From NCBI GenBank assembly GCA_945860425.1, contig CAMAQU010000002.1:1-38964 (forward strand): a DNA stretch of 38,964 bases, in the 5' to 3' direction. Shown here in pieces: positions 25,684-33,535 of this stretch. The notes under the pieces are model-generated. The model made no database searches and was not told the origin of the DNA. It was given only the letters and a program-made list of their open reading frames with translations. Both the position numbers and the translations under genes were made by a program. Each line of letters begins with the position of its first letter. Position 1 is the first letter of the stretch. The stretch comes from Sphingomonas paucimobilis (GTDB lineage: Bacteria; Pseudomonadota; Alphaproteobacteria; Sphingomonadales; Sphingomonadaceae).

Positions 25684-26141
25684 CACAGGCGCTCGAAGCT
25701 CGAATCGATCAGCTCGAAAGTCGTTTCCAATTTCGCGACCTTGTGAGCGACTATTGCCACGGATTTGACAAGCGAGACCTTGATCAGTTCATGGCAATCT
25801 GGTGGCCGGACGCCATCTGGGACATTGGCCCGCCTTTTGGCGATTTTATTGGCGCCAAAGAAATCGCGAGGGCTGTCACCGATATCCTCTGGCCTGCCTG
25901 GCTCCAGTCAAGCCATTACACCACAAATCTGCGGGTAACCTTCGATGGCGCAGATCTCGCAACGGGGGTCTGCGACGTCGATTGTATCGGCACGATGAGC
26001 GATCAACAGGCCCAGACCGTGGCGGCCACTTATAATGATCGCTTTGAACGCCGAGATGGCATTTGGAAGATCGTGCACCGGAAAGTGACGATGCACCATT
26101 TCAGTCCCCTTGTCGGCATCACTCTCTCGGCACCGAAATAG
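25680..26141 (+). CDS. SnoaL-like (NTF2-fold) protein
   Basis: This 153-residue cone-shaped alpha+beta protein is of the SnoaL/ketosteroid isomerase-like fold. The pattern LVSDYCHGFDKRDLDQFMAI, WDIGPPFGDFIG, SSHYTTNLRVTF and ERRDGIWKIVHRKV is typical. Such proteins are hydratases, isomerases, cyclases or epoxide hydrolases, or bind ligands without catalysis. The residue pattern does not settle which. The start overlaps the acyl-CoA dehydrogenase stop, so it is tightly coupled. In this context it probably handles a cyclic intermediate. Confidence 0.82.
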   Translation: MTQALEARIDQLESRFQFRDLVSDYCHGFDKRDLDQFMAIWWPDAIWDIGPPFGDFIGAKEIARAVTDILWPAWLQSSHYTTNLRVTFDGADLATGVCDVDCIGTMSDQQAQTVAATYNDRFERRDGIWKIVHRKVTMHHFSPLVGITLSAPK

Positions 26142-26157
26142 GATCTTAGGAGGTTTT

Positions 26158-26961
26158 ATGGCTTACCATCAGCTGACAGACGGCCGGCGGATTTATTTTG
26201 AACATTATGCCGGACCAAAAACGCCATTTGTCCTGAGCCATGGCTGGGGCATGTCGAGCCGCGTTTGGGTGGATGTGATCGAACAGTTGCTGCGCGCGGG
26301 CCATGAAGTCCTTGCGGTTGATCATCGCGCTTGCGGCCAATCGGACCGCGATTTTGATGACATGAGCATTGGCGCCCTTGCAGGAGATATTGTCGATATC
26401 GCCCGAGCACGAAAGCTGCGACCTGCCATCGTCAACGGATGGTCACTGGGCGGGGCGGTTGCTGTGGAAGCCGCGCATCGACTTGGTAAGGATGCGGCAG
26501 GCCTTATCCTGACATGCGCGGCGTCGCCGCGCTATGTGCAAGCAGCAGATTTTCCCTATGGCGGCGTGCGCGAGGATGTGCTCGGCATGCAAGACGCCAT
26601 TCTTGCGGACCGGGCCGGTTTCTTCAAAGGCCTTTCAGCCGGCGTATGCGCGAAAGATGTTGGTCAGCCGGCCATTGACTGGATGTGGTCAATATTCATG
26701 GATGCAGGGCCCCAAGCGATAAAGGCAATGCTCGCCTTGGCGGATCTGGATCAACGCTCGATCTTAGCCGGTCTTGATATTCCGGTGCTATCTATCATCG
26801 GCAGTGAAGACGGTGTGGTGCCGCCCCAAATTGGAGAGCAGGCAGCCGCATGCGCGCAACACGGAAAACTTGCCCGTTTCGAAGGATGTGGCCATGCCCC
26901 CTTTATCGAGGATGGGCCCGGCTACATTAAAACGCTGCTTGAATTTGCCCAAGACGTTTAG
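26158..26961 (+). CDS. alpha/beta hydrolase
   Basis: This 267-residue hydrolase starts at the ATG at 26158, six bases after AGGAGG. The longer frame from 26110 overlaps the SnoaL gene and is rejected. The nucleophile elbow is GWSLGG (Ser96), the acid Asp218 lies in IIGSEDGVV, and the base His246 in GCGHAPFIED. The oxyanion stretch is LSHGWGMSS. It is a soluble family member without signal peptide. Lying two genes before a Baeyer-Villiger monooxygenase, it is a good candidate lactone or ester hydrolase acting on that enzyme's product. Confidence 0.88.
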   Translation: MAYHQLTDGRRIYFEHYAGPKTPFVLSHGWGMSSRVWVDVIEQLLRAGHEVLAVDHRACGQSDRDFDDMSIGALAGDIVDIARARKLRPAIVNGWSLGGAVAVEAAHRLGKDAAGLILTCAASPRYVQAADFPYGGVREDVLGMQDAILADRAGFFKGLSAGVCAKDVGQPAIDWMWSIFMDAGPQAIKAMLALADLDQRSILAGLDIPVLSIIGSEDGVVPPQIGEQAAACAQHGKLARFEGCGHAPFIEDGPGYIKTLLEFAQDV

Positions 26962-27016
26962 GGCGAATCAGATGCAGGTTGGACTTAACGACAAGCGATA
27001 GATTTCGGGGAGCATT

Positions 27017-28126
27017 ATGGGCGCGTTAGACAGTTTGATGAAGCCTTTTGAATGCAAGTCATTCAAAGTACCAAATCGATTGATGATGGCGCCAATGTCG
27101 CGCTATTTCGCGCCAGGTGGGCTGCTAACCCAAGCCTCGGTGGACTATTATCGCCGACGCATTGAGGGCGGTCTGGGCAGCGTCATATCCGAAGCCGTGG
27201 CGATTGATCGCCCTGGTTCAGTTGCGGCAGATACCGTCCCTCATTTCTACGGAGATGAGGCGTTGGCCATGTGGGCGCGCGTTCGCGAAGACTGCCAAAA
27301 AGCAGGCGGCGCGTTCATTCCACAGCTGTGGCATGTCGGCGGATGCGAAGACTTTAACTACCCGGACTCCCCGCATCCACCGCTGGAAAGTCCGTCGGGT
27401 CTGGTCGGGCCTGACATCGCAGGCGGGCGGGAGATGACCCAAGCCGATATTGACGGCGTGATCGCATCCTTCGTCCGGGCGGCACGCGATGCGCAGCGCA
27501 TTGGGTGCAATGCGATCGAGCTTCATGGAGCTCATGGCTATTTGTTCGACCAGTTCTTCTGGGATGTGACCAATAAGCGCGCCGACAAATATGGAGGCTC
27601 AGATATCGCAGATCGCGTCCGTTTTGCCGCAGAGACAGTGGCGGCAATTCGACAGGCCGTCGGTCCTGACTTGACGATCATCTTCCGCATCTCACAGTGG
27701 AAGACCTATATGTACGAAGCCAAAATCGCGGAGAACCCTCAGGATCTTGAGCGTTGGCTGACACCGCTGACCCTTGCCGGGGTCGACATTTTCCACTGCT
27801 CCGAACGCCGTTTCTGGGAGCCCGCCTTTGCCGATGGGGATTATAACCTCGCTGGTTGGACCAAGAAGGTGACGGGCAAGCCCACGATCACGGTCGGCTC
27901 GGTCGGCCTGAACCGCGATCTGATGGCTGATTTTGTCGAAGGTGAATCAGCCCCGGCGCTCCAATCACTAGATGAGTTGACGCGCCGCTTCGACAGGGGT
28001 GATTTTGATTTGGCCGCCATCGGCCGCGTTGTTCTTAACGATCCGCACTGGCTCCAGAAGGTTCAGGAAGGTCGCGTCGCGGAACTACAACCCTATTCCA
28101 GAGAGAATATGGACAAGCTTTATTAA
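27017..28126 (+). CDS. Old Yellow Enzyme family NADH:flavin oxidoreductase
   Basis: This 369-residue FMN enzyme is a TIM barrel. Typical segments are PNRLMMAPMSRY (about 19-30), IPQLWHVG (101-108), ELHGAHGYLFDQFFWDVTNKR (from 168; substrate-anchoring His170 and His173), RADKYGGS, and FDLAAIGRVVLNDPHW near the C-terminus for FMN phosphate binding. The family reduces the C=C bond of alpha,beta-unsaturated ketones, as in carvone reductase or 12-oxophytodienoate reductase. GGGGAG precedes the ATG. Lying just before a Baeyer-Villiger monooxygenase gene, it would supply the saturated ketone. Confidence 0.92.
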   Translation: MGALDSLMKPFECKSFKVPNRLMMAPMSRYFAPGGLLTQASVDYYRRRIEGGLGSVISEAVAIDRPGSVAADTVPHFYGDEALAMWARVREDCQKAGGAFIPQLWHVGGCEDFNYPDSPHPPLESPSGLVGPDIAGGREMTQADIDGVIASFVRAARDAQRIGCNAIELHGAHGYLFDQFFWDVTNKRADKYGGSDIADRVRFAAETVAAIRQAVGPDLTIIFRISQWKTYMYEAKIAENPQDLERWLTPLTLAGVDIFHCSERRFWEPAFADGDYNLAGWTKKVTGKPTITVGSVGLNRDLMADFVEGESAPALQSLDELTRRFDRGDFDLAAIGRVVLNDPHWLQKVQEGRVAELQPYSRENMDKLY

Positions 28127-28161
28127 CCGGTGGCGTCCCAAAAATTAAGAGAGGATAAGAA

Positions 28162-29796
28162 ATGAGCAAGAACGGCAAGAAGGTCGATTTTGACGTAATT
28201 GGGATCGGCGCAGGGTTCGCAGGACTGGCTTTGATCCATTATCTGCGCAATGCGGGCCTATCGGTTCGGATTTTTGACCGCGCGTCTGATGTCGGCGGCA
28301 CTTGGGCATGGAACCGCTATCCCGGCGCGGCAACGGACAGCGAAAGCTATTATTACTGCCTCACCTTTTCCAAGGAGCTGCTGCAGGAATGGTCCTGGAC
28401 CAAGCGCTATCCCGGCCGCCAGGAAACGCAAGATTACATGCGCTTCGTTGCCGACAAGTGCGATATGTGGCCTTACATCCAGCTGAACACGGAAATTGTC
28501 GACGCCGAATATCAGGTTGATGACGGAATTTGGCGGGTGACCACAGGCTCGGGCGACCGCTTTACCTGCAAGTATTTCGTGAGCGGCATGGGGATGATTT
28601 CTGAACCCATGATCCCGAACATCAAGGGGATGGACCAGTTTAAAGGTCCGCTTTTCCATTCTTCACGTTGGCCCAAAGAAGGTCTGGAATATGCCGGAAA
28701 GCGGGTTGGCATCATCGGCGCTGGCGCAACGACAGTTCAGATGGTTCCCGAAGTTGCGAAGACCGCGGCCAGCGTAACGGTTTTCCAGCGAACGCCGAAT
28801 TATATTCTGCCGGCCATGCAAAAGCAGATGACGCCGGAATGGGAAAAAGAGATTAAGGATAATTACGACGCAATCGTCGCAAAATGCCGAAACCATGTGT
28901 TCGGCATGGCCTTTGACAGTCCGGTTGGCCGCAATGCGCTAGACACGCCCCCCGAAGAGCGTCAGCGCATCTTTGAAGAGAATTGGACGGGCAGCTTCCG
29001 CTGGGTATTCGAAACCTTCGACGATCTGCTCGCCGCTCCTGAAGCCAATCGCATGGCTTCTGAGTTCATCATCGCCAAGATGAAGGAACGGGTGAAAGAC
29101 CCAAAAATTGCTGACCTTCTGGCGCCAAGCTTTGAAAATTATCCGCTTTTTGCAAAGCGTCCGCCGCTTGATCATGGCTATCTGGAAGCCTTCAACGAAG
29201 ACCATGTCCATTTGGTGGATATCAAGGATGCCGAACCGCTTGTCGAAGTTACGGAAACAGGCGTACGCACGACGCGCAACCATTATGAGTTTGACATCAT
29301 CGTGCTCGCCACGGGGTTCAGCGCCTATACAGGCGCGCTAGAAGCCTTCCCGATCAAGGGCGTGAGCGGCCAAACGCTCAGCGAGAAGTGGCGCAAGTCT
29401 TCGGATTGCATCATGGGCGTTTGCGTGTCGGATTTCCCGAATATGTTTGTCGTCACAGGCCCACAGGCTCCGTTCGCCAACCTGCCCACCTCAATCGAGC
29501 AGAATGTCATCTGGATCACCCACTGCATCGAGAAGATGGAGCGTGAAGGTTATGACATCTTCAAGCCTCGCCGCGAAGCCGAAGAGGCCTGGACCGCGCA
29601 TACCGCCGAAATCCATGCCCAGACACTCATGGCCGAGGGCCATAAGGTCAATTCCTGGATGATGGGGGCCAACCGGCAGGATAAGCCACCGCGCGTTCTC
29701 ATCTATTTTGGCGGCGCGAATAACTATTATGATACGCTTGATAAATCAGCCGAAGAAGGCTTCCCAGAGCTGGAATTTGAAAAGCTAGGGGCCTGA
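28162..29796 (+). CDS. Baeyer-Villiger monooxygenase (flavin-containing)
   Basis: This 544-residue NADPH/FAD enzyme inserts oxygen into a ketone to make an ester or lactone. The Baeyer-Villiger fingerprint FxGxxxHxxxWP is present as FKGPLFHSSRWP at 160-171. The FAD loop is GAGFAG (16-21), the NADPH loop GIIGAGATTVQ (about 183-193), and GGTWAWNRYPG (45-55) is the second type I signature. Length fits cyclohexanone-monooxygenase relatives. GAGAGGA precedes the ATG. A perfect hairpin follows the stop codon. Context points to a cyclic ketone as substrate. Confidence 0.95.
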   Translation: MSKNGKKVDFDVIGIGAGFAGLALIHYLRNAGLSVRIFDRASDVGGTWAWNRYPGAATDSESYYYCLTFSKELLQEWSWTKRYPGRQETQDYMRFVADKCDMWPYIQLNTEIVDAEYQVDDGIWRVTTGSGDRFTCKYFVSGMGMISEPMIPNIKGMDQFKGPLFHSSRWPKEGLEYAGKRVGIIGAGATTVQMVPEVAKTAASVTVFQRTPNYILPAMQKQMTPEWEKEIKDNYDAIVAKCRNHVFGMAFDSPVGRNALDTPPEERQRIFEENWTGSFRWVFETFDDLLAAPEANRMASEFIIAKMKERVKDPKIADLLAPSFENYPLFAKRPPLDHGYLEAFNEDHVHLVDIKDAEPLVEVTETGVRTTRNHYEFDIIVLATGFSAYTGALEAFPIKGVSGQTLSEKWRKSSDCIMGVCVSDFPNMFVVTGPQAPFANLPTSIEQNVIWITHCIEKMEREGYDIFKPRREAEEAWTAHTAEIHAQTLMAEGHKVNSWMMGANRQDKPPRVLIYFGGANNYYDTLDKSAEEGFPELEFEKLGA

Positions 29797-29803
29797 GAAA
29801 GGA

Positions 29804-29837
29804 TGCAGAGCCGGGTCTGGTCAGACCCGGCTCTGCA
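29804..29837. repeat. perfect 16-bp inverted repeat (hairpin) between two operon genes
   Basis: TGCAGAGCCGGGTCTG at 29804-29819 and CAGACCCGGCTCTGCA at 29822-29837 pair completely around a two-base loop. The repeat begins eight bases after the monooxygenase stop and ends about 30 bases before the SDR start. No T-run follows, so it is a poor intrinsic terminator. It could stabilise the upstream message, attenuate the downstream genes, or be a palindromic repeat or protein-binding site. Confidence 0.75.
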
Positions 29838-29865
29838 CCGGCAATAAAGACAAGGACATTGAAAC

Positions 29866-30696
29866 ATGCGTCTGGAAAATAAAGTGGCGGTCATCACTGG
29901 CGGCGCAATGGGCATTGGCGCGGCAACGGTCAGTCGATTTATTGCTGAAGGCTGCAAGGTCGTGATCGGCGATATCCAACGCGGCCCAGGCGAATCCTTT
30001 GCCGCGCAATTTGGCGATCAGGCAGCCTTTGCCCTTTGCGACGTGACGCGAGAAGACGATGTAGCAGCACTTGTCGATTTGGCGGTCAGCCGATTTGGTC
30101 AGCTGGATATCATGTTCAACAATGCAGGCATTGTCGGCGCGGTAGGACCAATCGATACGACCCCGGCTGATGAATGGAACAAGTCACTTGCCGTCCTTAT
30201 CAATGGTGTGTTCTTTGGCATGAAGCACGCGACCCGCGTGATGAAGCCCGCGCAGCGTGGCAGTATCATCAGCATGGCCAGCACCGCAGGCTTGATGGGC
30301 GGCCTTGGGCCCCACGCCTATGCAGCAGGTAAGCACGCGGTTGTCGGGATGACCAAGAATGTCGCAGCCGAGGTCTGCCATTTTGGCATTCGCGTCAATG
30401 CGATTGCCGCAGCAAGCATGGCGACCCCTATGGTGGCGAATGTCCTGACCGGAGATGGCGGCAATATTGAGGAAGCCAAGCGCATCCTTGCCGAAGTCTC
30501 TCCCTTGCGCGGGCGGCCCGGTCTTGCCGAAGATGTGGCTAATGCGGCGCTTTGGCTGGGAAGCGATGAATCAGGCTATACAACGGGCCATACGCTGACG
30601 ACTGACGCGGGAGCCACCATTGGTGCCACAGCAGCAAAGCCGAATTTCAGCGAGTATCAGCCGATGATTGGTGAGGTGTCCGTAAAGGGACGGTGA
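29866..30696 (+). CDS. short-chain dehydrogenase/reductase
   Basis: This 276-residue SDR has a complete active site: TGGAMGIG (11-18), NNAG (85-88), Ser139, Tyr152 and Lys156 in AYAAGKHAV. The C-terminal part GYTTGHTLTTDAGATIG is typical of alcohol dehydrogenase-type SDRs. An extra tail of about 20 residues follows. AAGGA precedes the ATG. Located after the Baeyer-Villiger gene, it could oxidise a cyclic alcohol to the ketone used there, as carveol dehydrogenase does, or oxidise a later hydroxyacyl intermediate. Confidence 0.92.
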   Translation: MRLENKVAVITGGAMGIGAATVSRFIAEGCKVVIGDIQRGPGESFAAQFGDQAAFALCDVTREDDVAALVDLAVSRFGQLDIMFNNAGIVGAVGPIDTTPADEWNKSLAVLINGVFFGMKHATRVMKPAQRGSIISMASTAGLMGGLGPHAYAAGKHAVVGMTKNVAAEVCHFGIRVNAIAAASMATPMVANVLTGDGGNIEEAKRILAEVSPLRGRPGLAEDVANAALWLGSDESGYTTGHTLTTDAGATIGATAAKPNFSEYQPMIGEVSVKGR

Positions 30697-30826
30697 GTTG
30701 GCGCCCGCGCTTGAACGGGCGGCTATTTGCTTGATCAATACTTCAAGGGGTCTCCGTCTGGGCCGCCATGTCCATGGTGGACCTGACATGGCTCATCCAG
30801 CCCGGAACGGGTTAACGCAGGGTGCT

Positions 30827-30853
30827 TTGACAAGCGGTTTTGGGTCCTAAAAT
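30827..30853 (+). promoter_or_regulatory. candidate sigma-70 promoter for the hotdog/thiolase genes
   Basis: TTGACA at 30827-30832 and TAAAAT at 30848-30853 are separated by 15 bases, slightly shorter than ideal. They lie about 130 bases before the first start. An inverted repeat overlaps the downstream side of the -10 element. Confidence 0.3.
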
Positions 30854-30907
30854 AGCGGCATCTGGGGACCGTTAACCCCATGAATTTGGCCGCTCAAGGG
30901 CCGCTAT
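30852..30907. repeat. nested inverted repeats, possible operator or leader hairpin
   Basis: ATAGCGGC at 30852-30859 pairs with GCCGCTAT at 30900-30907. Inside it GGGG (30864-30867) pairs with CCCC (30876-30879) around ACCGTTAA. Placed at and just after the candidate -10 box, they could be a repressor site or a structured leader. Confidence 0.3.
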
Positions 30908-30986
30908 CTGGTCTGGATTTAATCATGAATCTCAGATAGGAAGGCTTAGTGCTGCCTGTCTGAGAAGTTTTGAAAAGCAATCGCAA

Positions 30987-31502
30987 ATGACCAAAGATCA
31001 AAATCAGTTGAACACGTCTGGTGCAGACAAAAAACATTCGGCAAGCACAACTGAACTTTTGTCTGAAGAATTGCTTTCCCATATTGGCCGATCGTCAGCG
31101 CCCCGGACGGAAATTGTCTCGCGCCGTGAAATCCGGAAATATGCAATTGCGACAGGCTGGAAGAAGAAAGAATATTTAGATGGCGATGTCGCGCCGCCAT
31201 TATTCCATCTCCCGCTGTTCTGGGACATTGTAGAGCTTGACCAGTTGAGCCCCGACGGCGTTTCAATTGATCGCCTGCTGCCCAAATTCCCGCTCGAAAA
31301 GGCGATGGCAGGCGGCCTAGACATCGAATATTTCCGACCGATCCGCGCAGGCGACGTTTTGGTGGCCACCCGCACCCTGACCAATATTTACGAAAAATCT
31401 GGCTCGCAGGGGCCGATCATTTTCTATGAAGTTGTAATGCGCGTGGAAACGGAAGCGGGCGACCTTGTCCTCACTGAAAAAACAACACGGCTCTTGCGAT
31501 AA
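30987..31502 (+). CDS. hotdog-fold protein, FAS1-like dehydratase / MaoC N-terminal type
   Basis: This 171-residue protein has about 30 variable residues at the start. A hotdog domain of the MaoC N-terminal (FAS1-like dehydratase) type follows, with GDVAPPLFHLPLFWD, AMAGGLDIEYFRPIRAGDVL and GSQGPIIFYEVVMRVE. In this family two half-size chains usually pair, one structural and one catalytic, to make an enoyl-CoA hydratase for bulky substrates. The partner is the next gene, which starts at the last base of this gene's stop (TAATG). This chain lacks a clear catalytic His/Asp pair, so it is probably the non-catalytic half. Confidence 0.8.
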   Translation: MTKDQNQLNTSGADKKHSASTTELLSEELLSHIGRSSAPRTEIVSRREIRKYAIATGWKKKEYLDGDVAPPLFHLPLFWDIVELDQLSPDGVSIDRLLPKFPLEKAMAGGLDIEYFRPIRAGDVLVATRTLTNIYEKSGSQGPIIFYEVVMRVETEAGDLVLTEKTTRLLR

Positions 31503-31924
31503 TGACTATGTCGAAACTAACGAACCTGAAACCGGGCGACACCTTGCCGGGCCGGGATTATTGCCCGGATAACGTCCAGAATTTCATGTATAGTGCCGCG
31601 CTATGGAATGCCCATCGCATCCATTTCGACATGCCCTATGCGGCAGACGTGGAAGGCTATCCGGGCATTGTGATGTCGGGGCCGATGCTTGGCGACTGGC
31701 TGACGCAATGCGTGATCGAATGGCTGGATGATGCGGGCCGGATGACGCACCTTGTCTATTCGAACCGCAAAGCCGCCTTTATCGGCGAGACGGTCACCTC
31801 AGGCGGCCGTGTGATCTCGGTCGATAAGGACAAGGGCACTGCTGACCTTGAAATCTTCATCAAGAATGAGGCGGGCGAGGTGATCGCCCCAGGCACCGCC
31901 ACCGTTACCTTTGACAAGGCCTGA
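31502..31924 (+). CDS. hotdog-fold MaoC-like dehydratase
   Basis: This 140-residue protein includes NFMYSAALWNAHRIHFDMPYA and YPGIVMSGPMLGDW. This matches the hydratase segment of MaoC-like proteins, with the WNAHRIHFD histidine likely catalytic. It should form a heterodimer with the preceding half-size chain to hydrate a bulky enoyl-CoA. A second ATG lies two codons downstream. The stop is followed at once by the TTG start of the thiolase-fold gene, so expression is coupled. Confidence 0.82.
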   Translation: MTMSKLTNLKPGDTLPGRDYCPDNVQNFMYSAALWNAHRIHFDMPYAADVEGYPGIVMSGPMLGDWLTQCVIEWLDDAGRMTHLVYSNRKAAFIGETVTSGGRVISVDKDKGTADLEIFIKNEAGEVIAPGTATVTFDKA

Positions 31925-33106
31925 TTGGAATTGATCTTGGACAGCTTGCGCGGGAAAGTCGCCATTGTTGGGGCCGCGGATACCCCGGTGGGAAAGCTAC
32001 CCCAGTTCAGCCCGACGGGCTTGTGCATTGATGCCGCACGCCGTGCCATGTCAGATGCGCAAATCACCAAGGACCAGATTGACGGGCTGATCACCTGCAA
32101 TTCCATGGCCGAGCCCTATATGTATCACGCCGAGGCGATGGCGGAATATCTCCAGATCTTCCCGCGCTATTGCATGAGCGTGAATGCAGGCGGCAGCACC
32201 ACATTTTCCATCCTGCATCATGCAGCCGCTGCGATTGCGAGCGGCATGTGCACGACCGTTCTGATTACAATGGCAGACAGTTTACGCACGGGCCTAACGC
32301 GCGATCAGGCGATGAAAATGCAGTCGTCGGCCGGCCATTCGCAGTTCGAAATTCCCTTTGGCCCGACAGTCCCAGCCTTTTATGCGCTCATCGCCCGTGC
32401 CCATATGGAAAAATATGGCACGACCGCTGAACAGTTCGCCGCCATTGCCGTCGCCTGTCGCAAACATGCCTGCCTCAACCCGACGGCGGAAATGCGCACC
32501 CCGATCACGATCGACGATGTGATTAATTCCCGGATGATCGCGGACCCCTTGCACCTGCTCGATTGCTCGCTGGTCTCGGATGGGGGCTCTGCGATCATCC
32601 TGACCTCGGCAGAAAGAGCCGCGGATTTTCCGCACGCCCCTGTATATCTTCTGGGCGTCGGCGAAGGCCATGGCCATGAACATATCAGCCAGGCCCAAAG
32701 CCTAACCACGTCCTTCGCAGTGGAATCGGGCCGCCGGGCCTATGCCATGGCTGGGCTTGGACCAAGCGACATGGACTTGGCTCAACTCTATGATTGCTTC
32801 ACGCCAACAGTGCTGGTGGAACTTGAAGACCTTGGCTTTTGCGAAAAGGGCGAAGGTGGTGCGTTTGTGGAGAATGGCAATATCGAGTTGGGCGGCATCC
32901 TGCCGGTCAACACCCATGGCGGGCTTTTGTCCCATTGCCATCCGGGCAATCCGGGGTCGATGTTTGCGCTCACCGAAACCGTGACCCAGCTTCGTGGGGC
33001 TGCCGGTGCGCGTCAGGTGGAGGGCGCTGAAGTCGCGCTGGTGCATGGCCAAGGTGGCATCATGTCAAGCCATACCACCGTGATCCTCGGCAGGGAGCGC
33101 AACTGA
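31925..33106 (+). CDS. thiolase-fold protein lacking the nucleophilic cysteine (lipid-transfer protein/aldolase-like)
   Basis: This 393-residue member of the SCP2-thiolase group probably starts at TTG 31925, directly after the previous stop; no ATG is available near the N-terminus. The fold is shown by GKVAIVGAADTPVG, QLYDCFTPTVLVELEDLGFC and LPVNTHGGLLSHCHPGNPG. At the place of the thiolase nucleophile (VNNNC in SCPx) it reads VNAGG, so Cys is replaced by Gly90. Such Cys-less relatives (Ltp2 type) are retro-aldolases that cleave branched 3-hydroxyacyl-CoA together with a DUF35 protein, and a DUF35 gene follows immediately. Thiolysis is therefore unlikely. Confidence 0.85.
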   Translation: MELILDSLRGKVAIVGAADTPVGKLPQFSPTGLCIDAARRAMSDAQITKDQIDGLITCNSMAEPYMYHAEAMAEYLQIFPRYCMSVNAGGSTTFSILHHAAAAIASGMCTTVLITMADSLRTGLTRDQAMKMQSSAGHSQFEIPFGPTVPAFYALIARAHMEKYGTTAEQFAAIAVACRKHACLNPTAEMRTPITIDDVINSRMIADPLHLLDCSLVSDGGSAIILTSAERAADFPHAPVYLLGVGEGHGHEHISQAQSLTTSFAVESGRRAYAMAGLGPSDMDLAQLYDCFTPTVLVELEDLGFCEKGEGGAFVENGNIELGGILPVNTHGGLLSHCHPGNPGSMFALTETVTQLRGAAGARQVEGAEVALVHGQGGIMSSHTTVILGRERN

Positions 33107-33522
33107 TGGACGTCCACGCAGACAAATTCCTGCCTCGGCCAACCCCGGAATCGGCTCCCTTCTGGCAGGGCTGCAAGGAGCACAAGCTCCTGCTCCAGCA
33201 CTGCTCGGGCTGCGGCACATATCAATTTTATCCGCGCCTACTCTGCGCGACCTGCATGTCCGAAGACCTTGAATGGCGCGAAGCCAGCGGGCGCGGCAAA
33301 GTGGAAACCTATACAATTGTCACCCGTGCCGTCTCAGACGCCTATGCCGCCGATGCCCCCTATGTCATCGCCCTCATCACCCTTGAGGAAGGGCCGCGCA
33401 TGATGAGCAACGTGGTTGGCTGCGACGCCCAGAGCGTCACCTGCGGCATGGCCGTTGAAGTGGTGTTTGAAGCTTGGTCGGCCGAAATCACCATGCCGAA
33501 ATTCCGGTCGGTCGCGGGCTAA
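33106..33522 (+). CDS. DUF35 / zinc-ribbon OB-fold protein, likely partner of the thiolase-fold protein
   Basis: This 138-residue protein has an N-terminal rubredoxin-like zinc ribbon with Cys33, Cys36, Cys47 and Cys50 (HCSGCGTYQFYPRLLCATC). An OB-fold follows (SGRGKVETYTIVTRAV, APYVIALITLEEGPRMMSNV). Its ATG overlaps the preceding TGA (TGATG). In steroid side-chain degradation the DUF35 domain of ChsH2 binds the Ltp2 aldolase and is needed for activity. Here the domain is a separate protein. It ends 13 bases before the convergent AzoR gene. Confidence 0.88.
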   Translation: MDVHADKFLPRPTPESAPFWQGCKEHKLLLQHCSGCGTYQFYPRLLCATCMSEDLEWREASGRGKVETYTIVTRAVSDAYAADAPYVIALITLEEGPRMMSNVVGCDAQSVTCGMAVEVVFEAWSAEITMPKFRSVAG

Positions 33523-33535
33523 GCGAAACGCGCGA

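Larger units (their letters stand above)
30697..30986. other. intergenic region with inverted repeats upstream of the hotdog/thiolase genes
   Basis: This 290-base gap sits inside an otherwise compact operon. A weak hairpin (CGCCCG, eight-base loop, CGGGCG; 30702-30721) follows the SDR stop. A promoter-like pair and nested inverted repeats follow (listed separately). No gene is seen. The gap suggests the next four genes have their own promoter. Confidence 0.5.
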
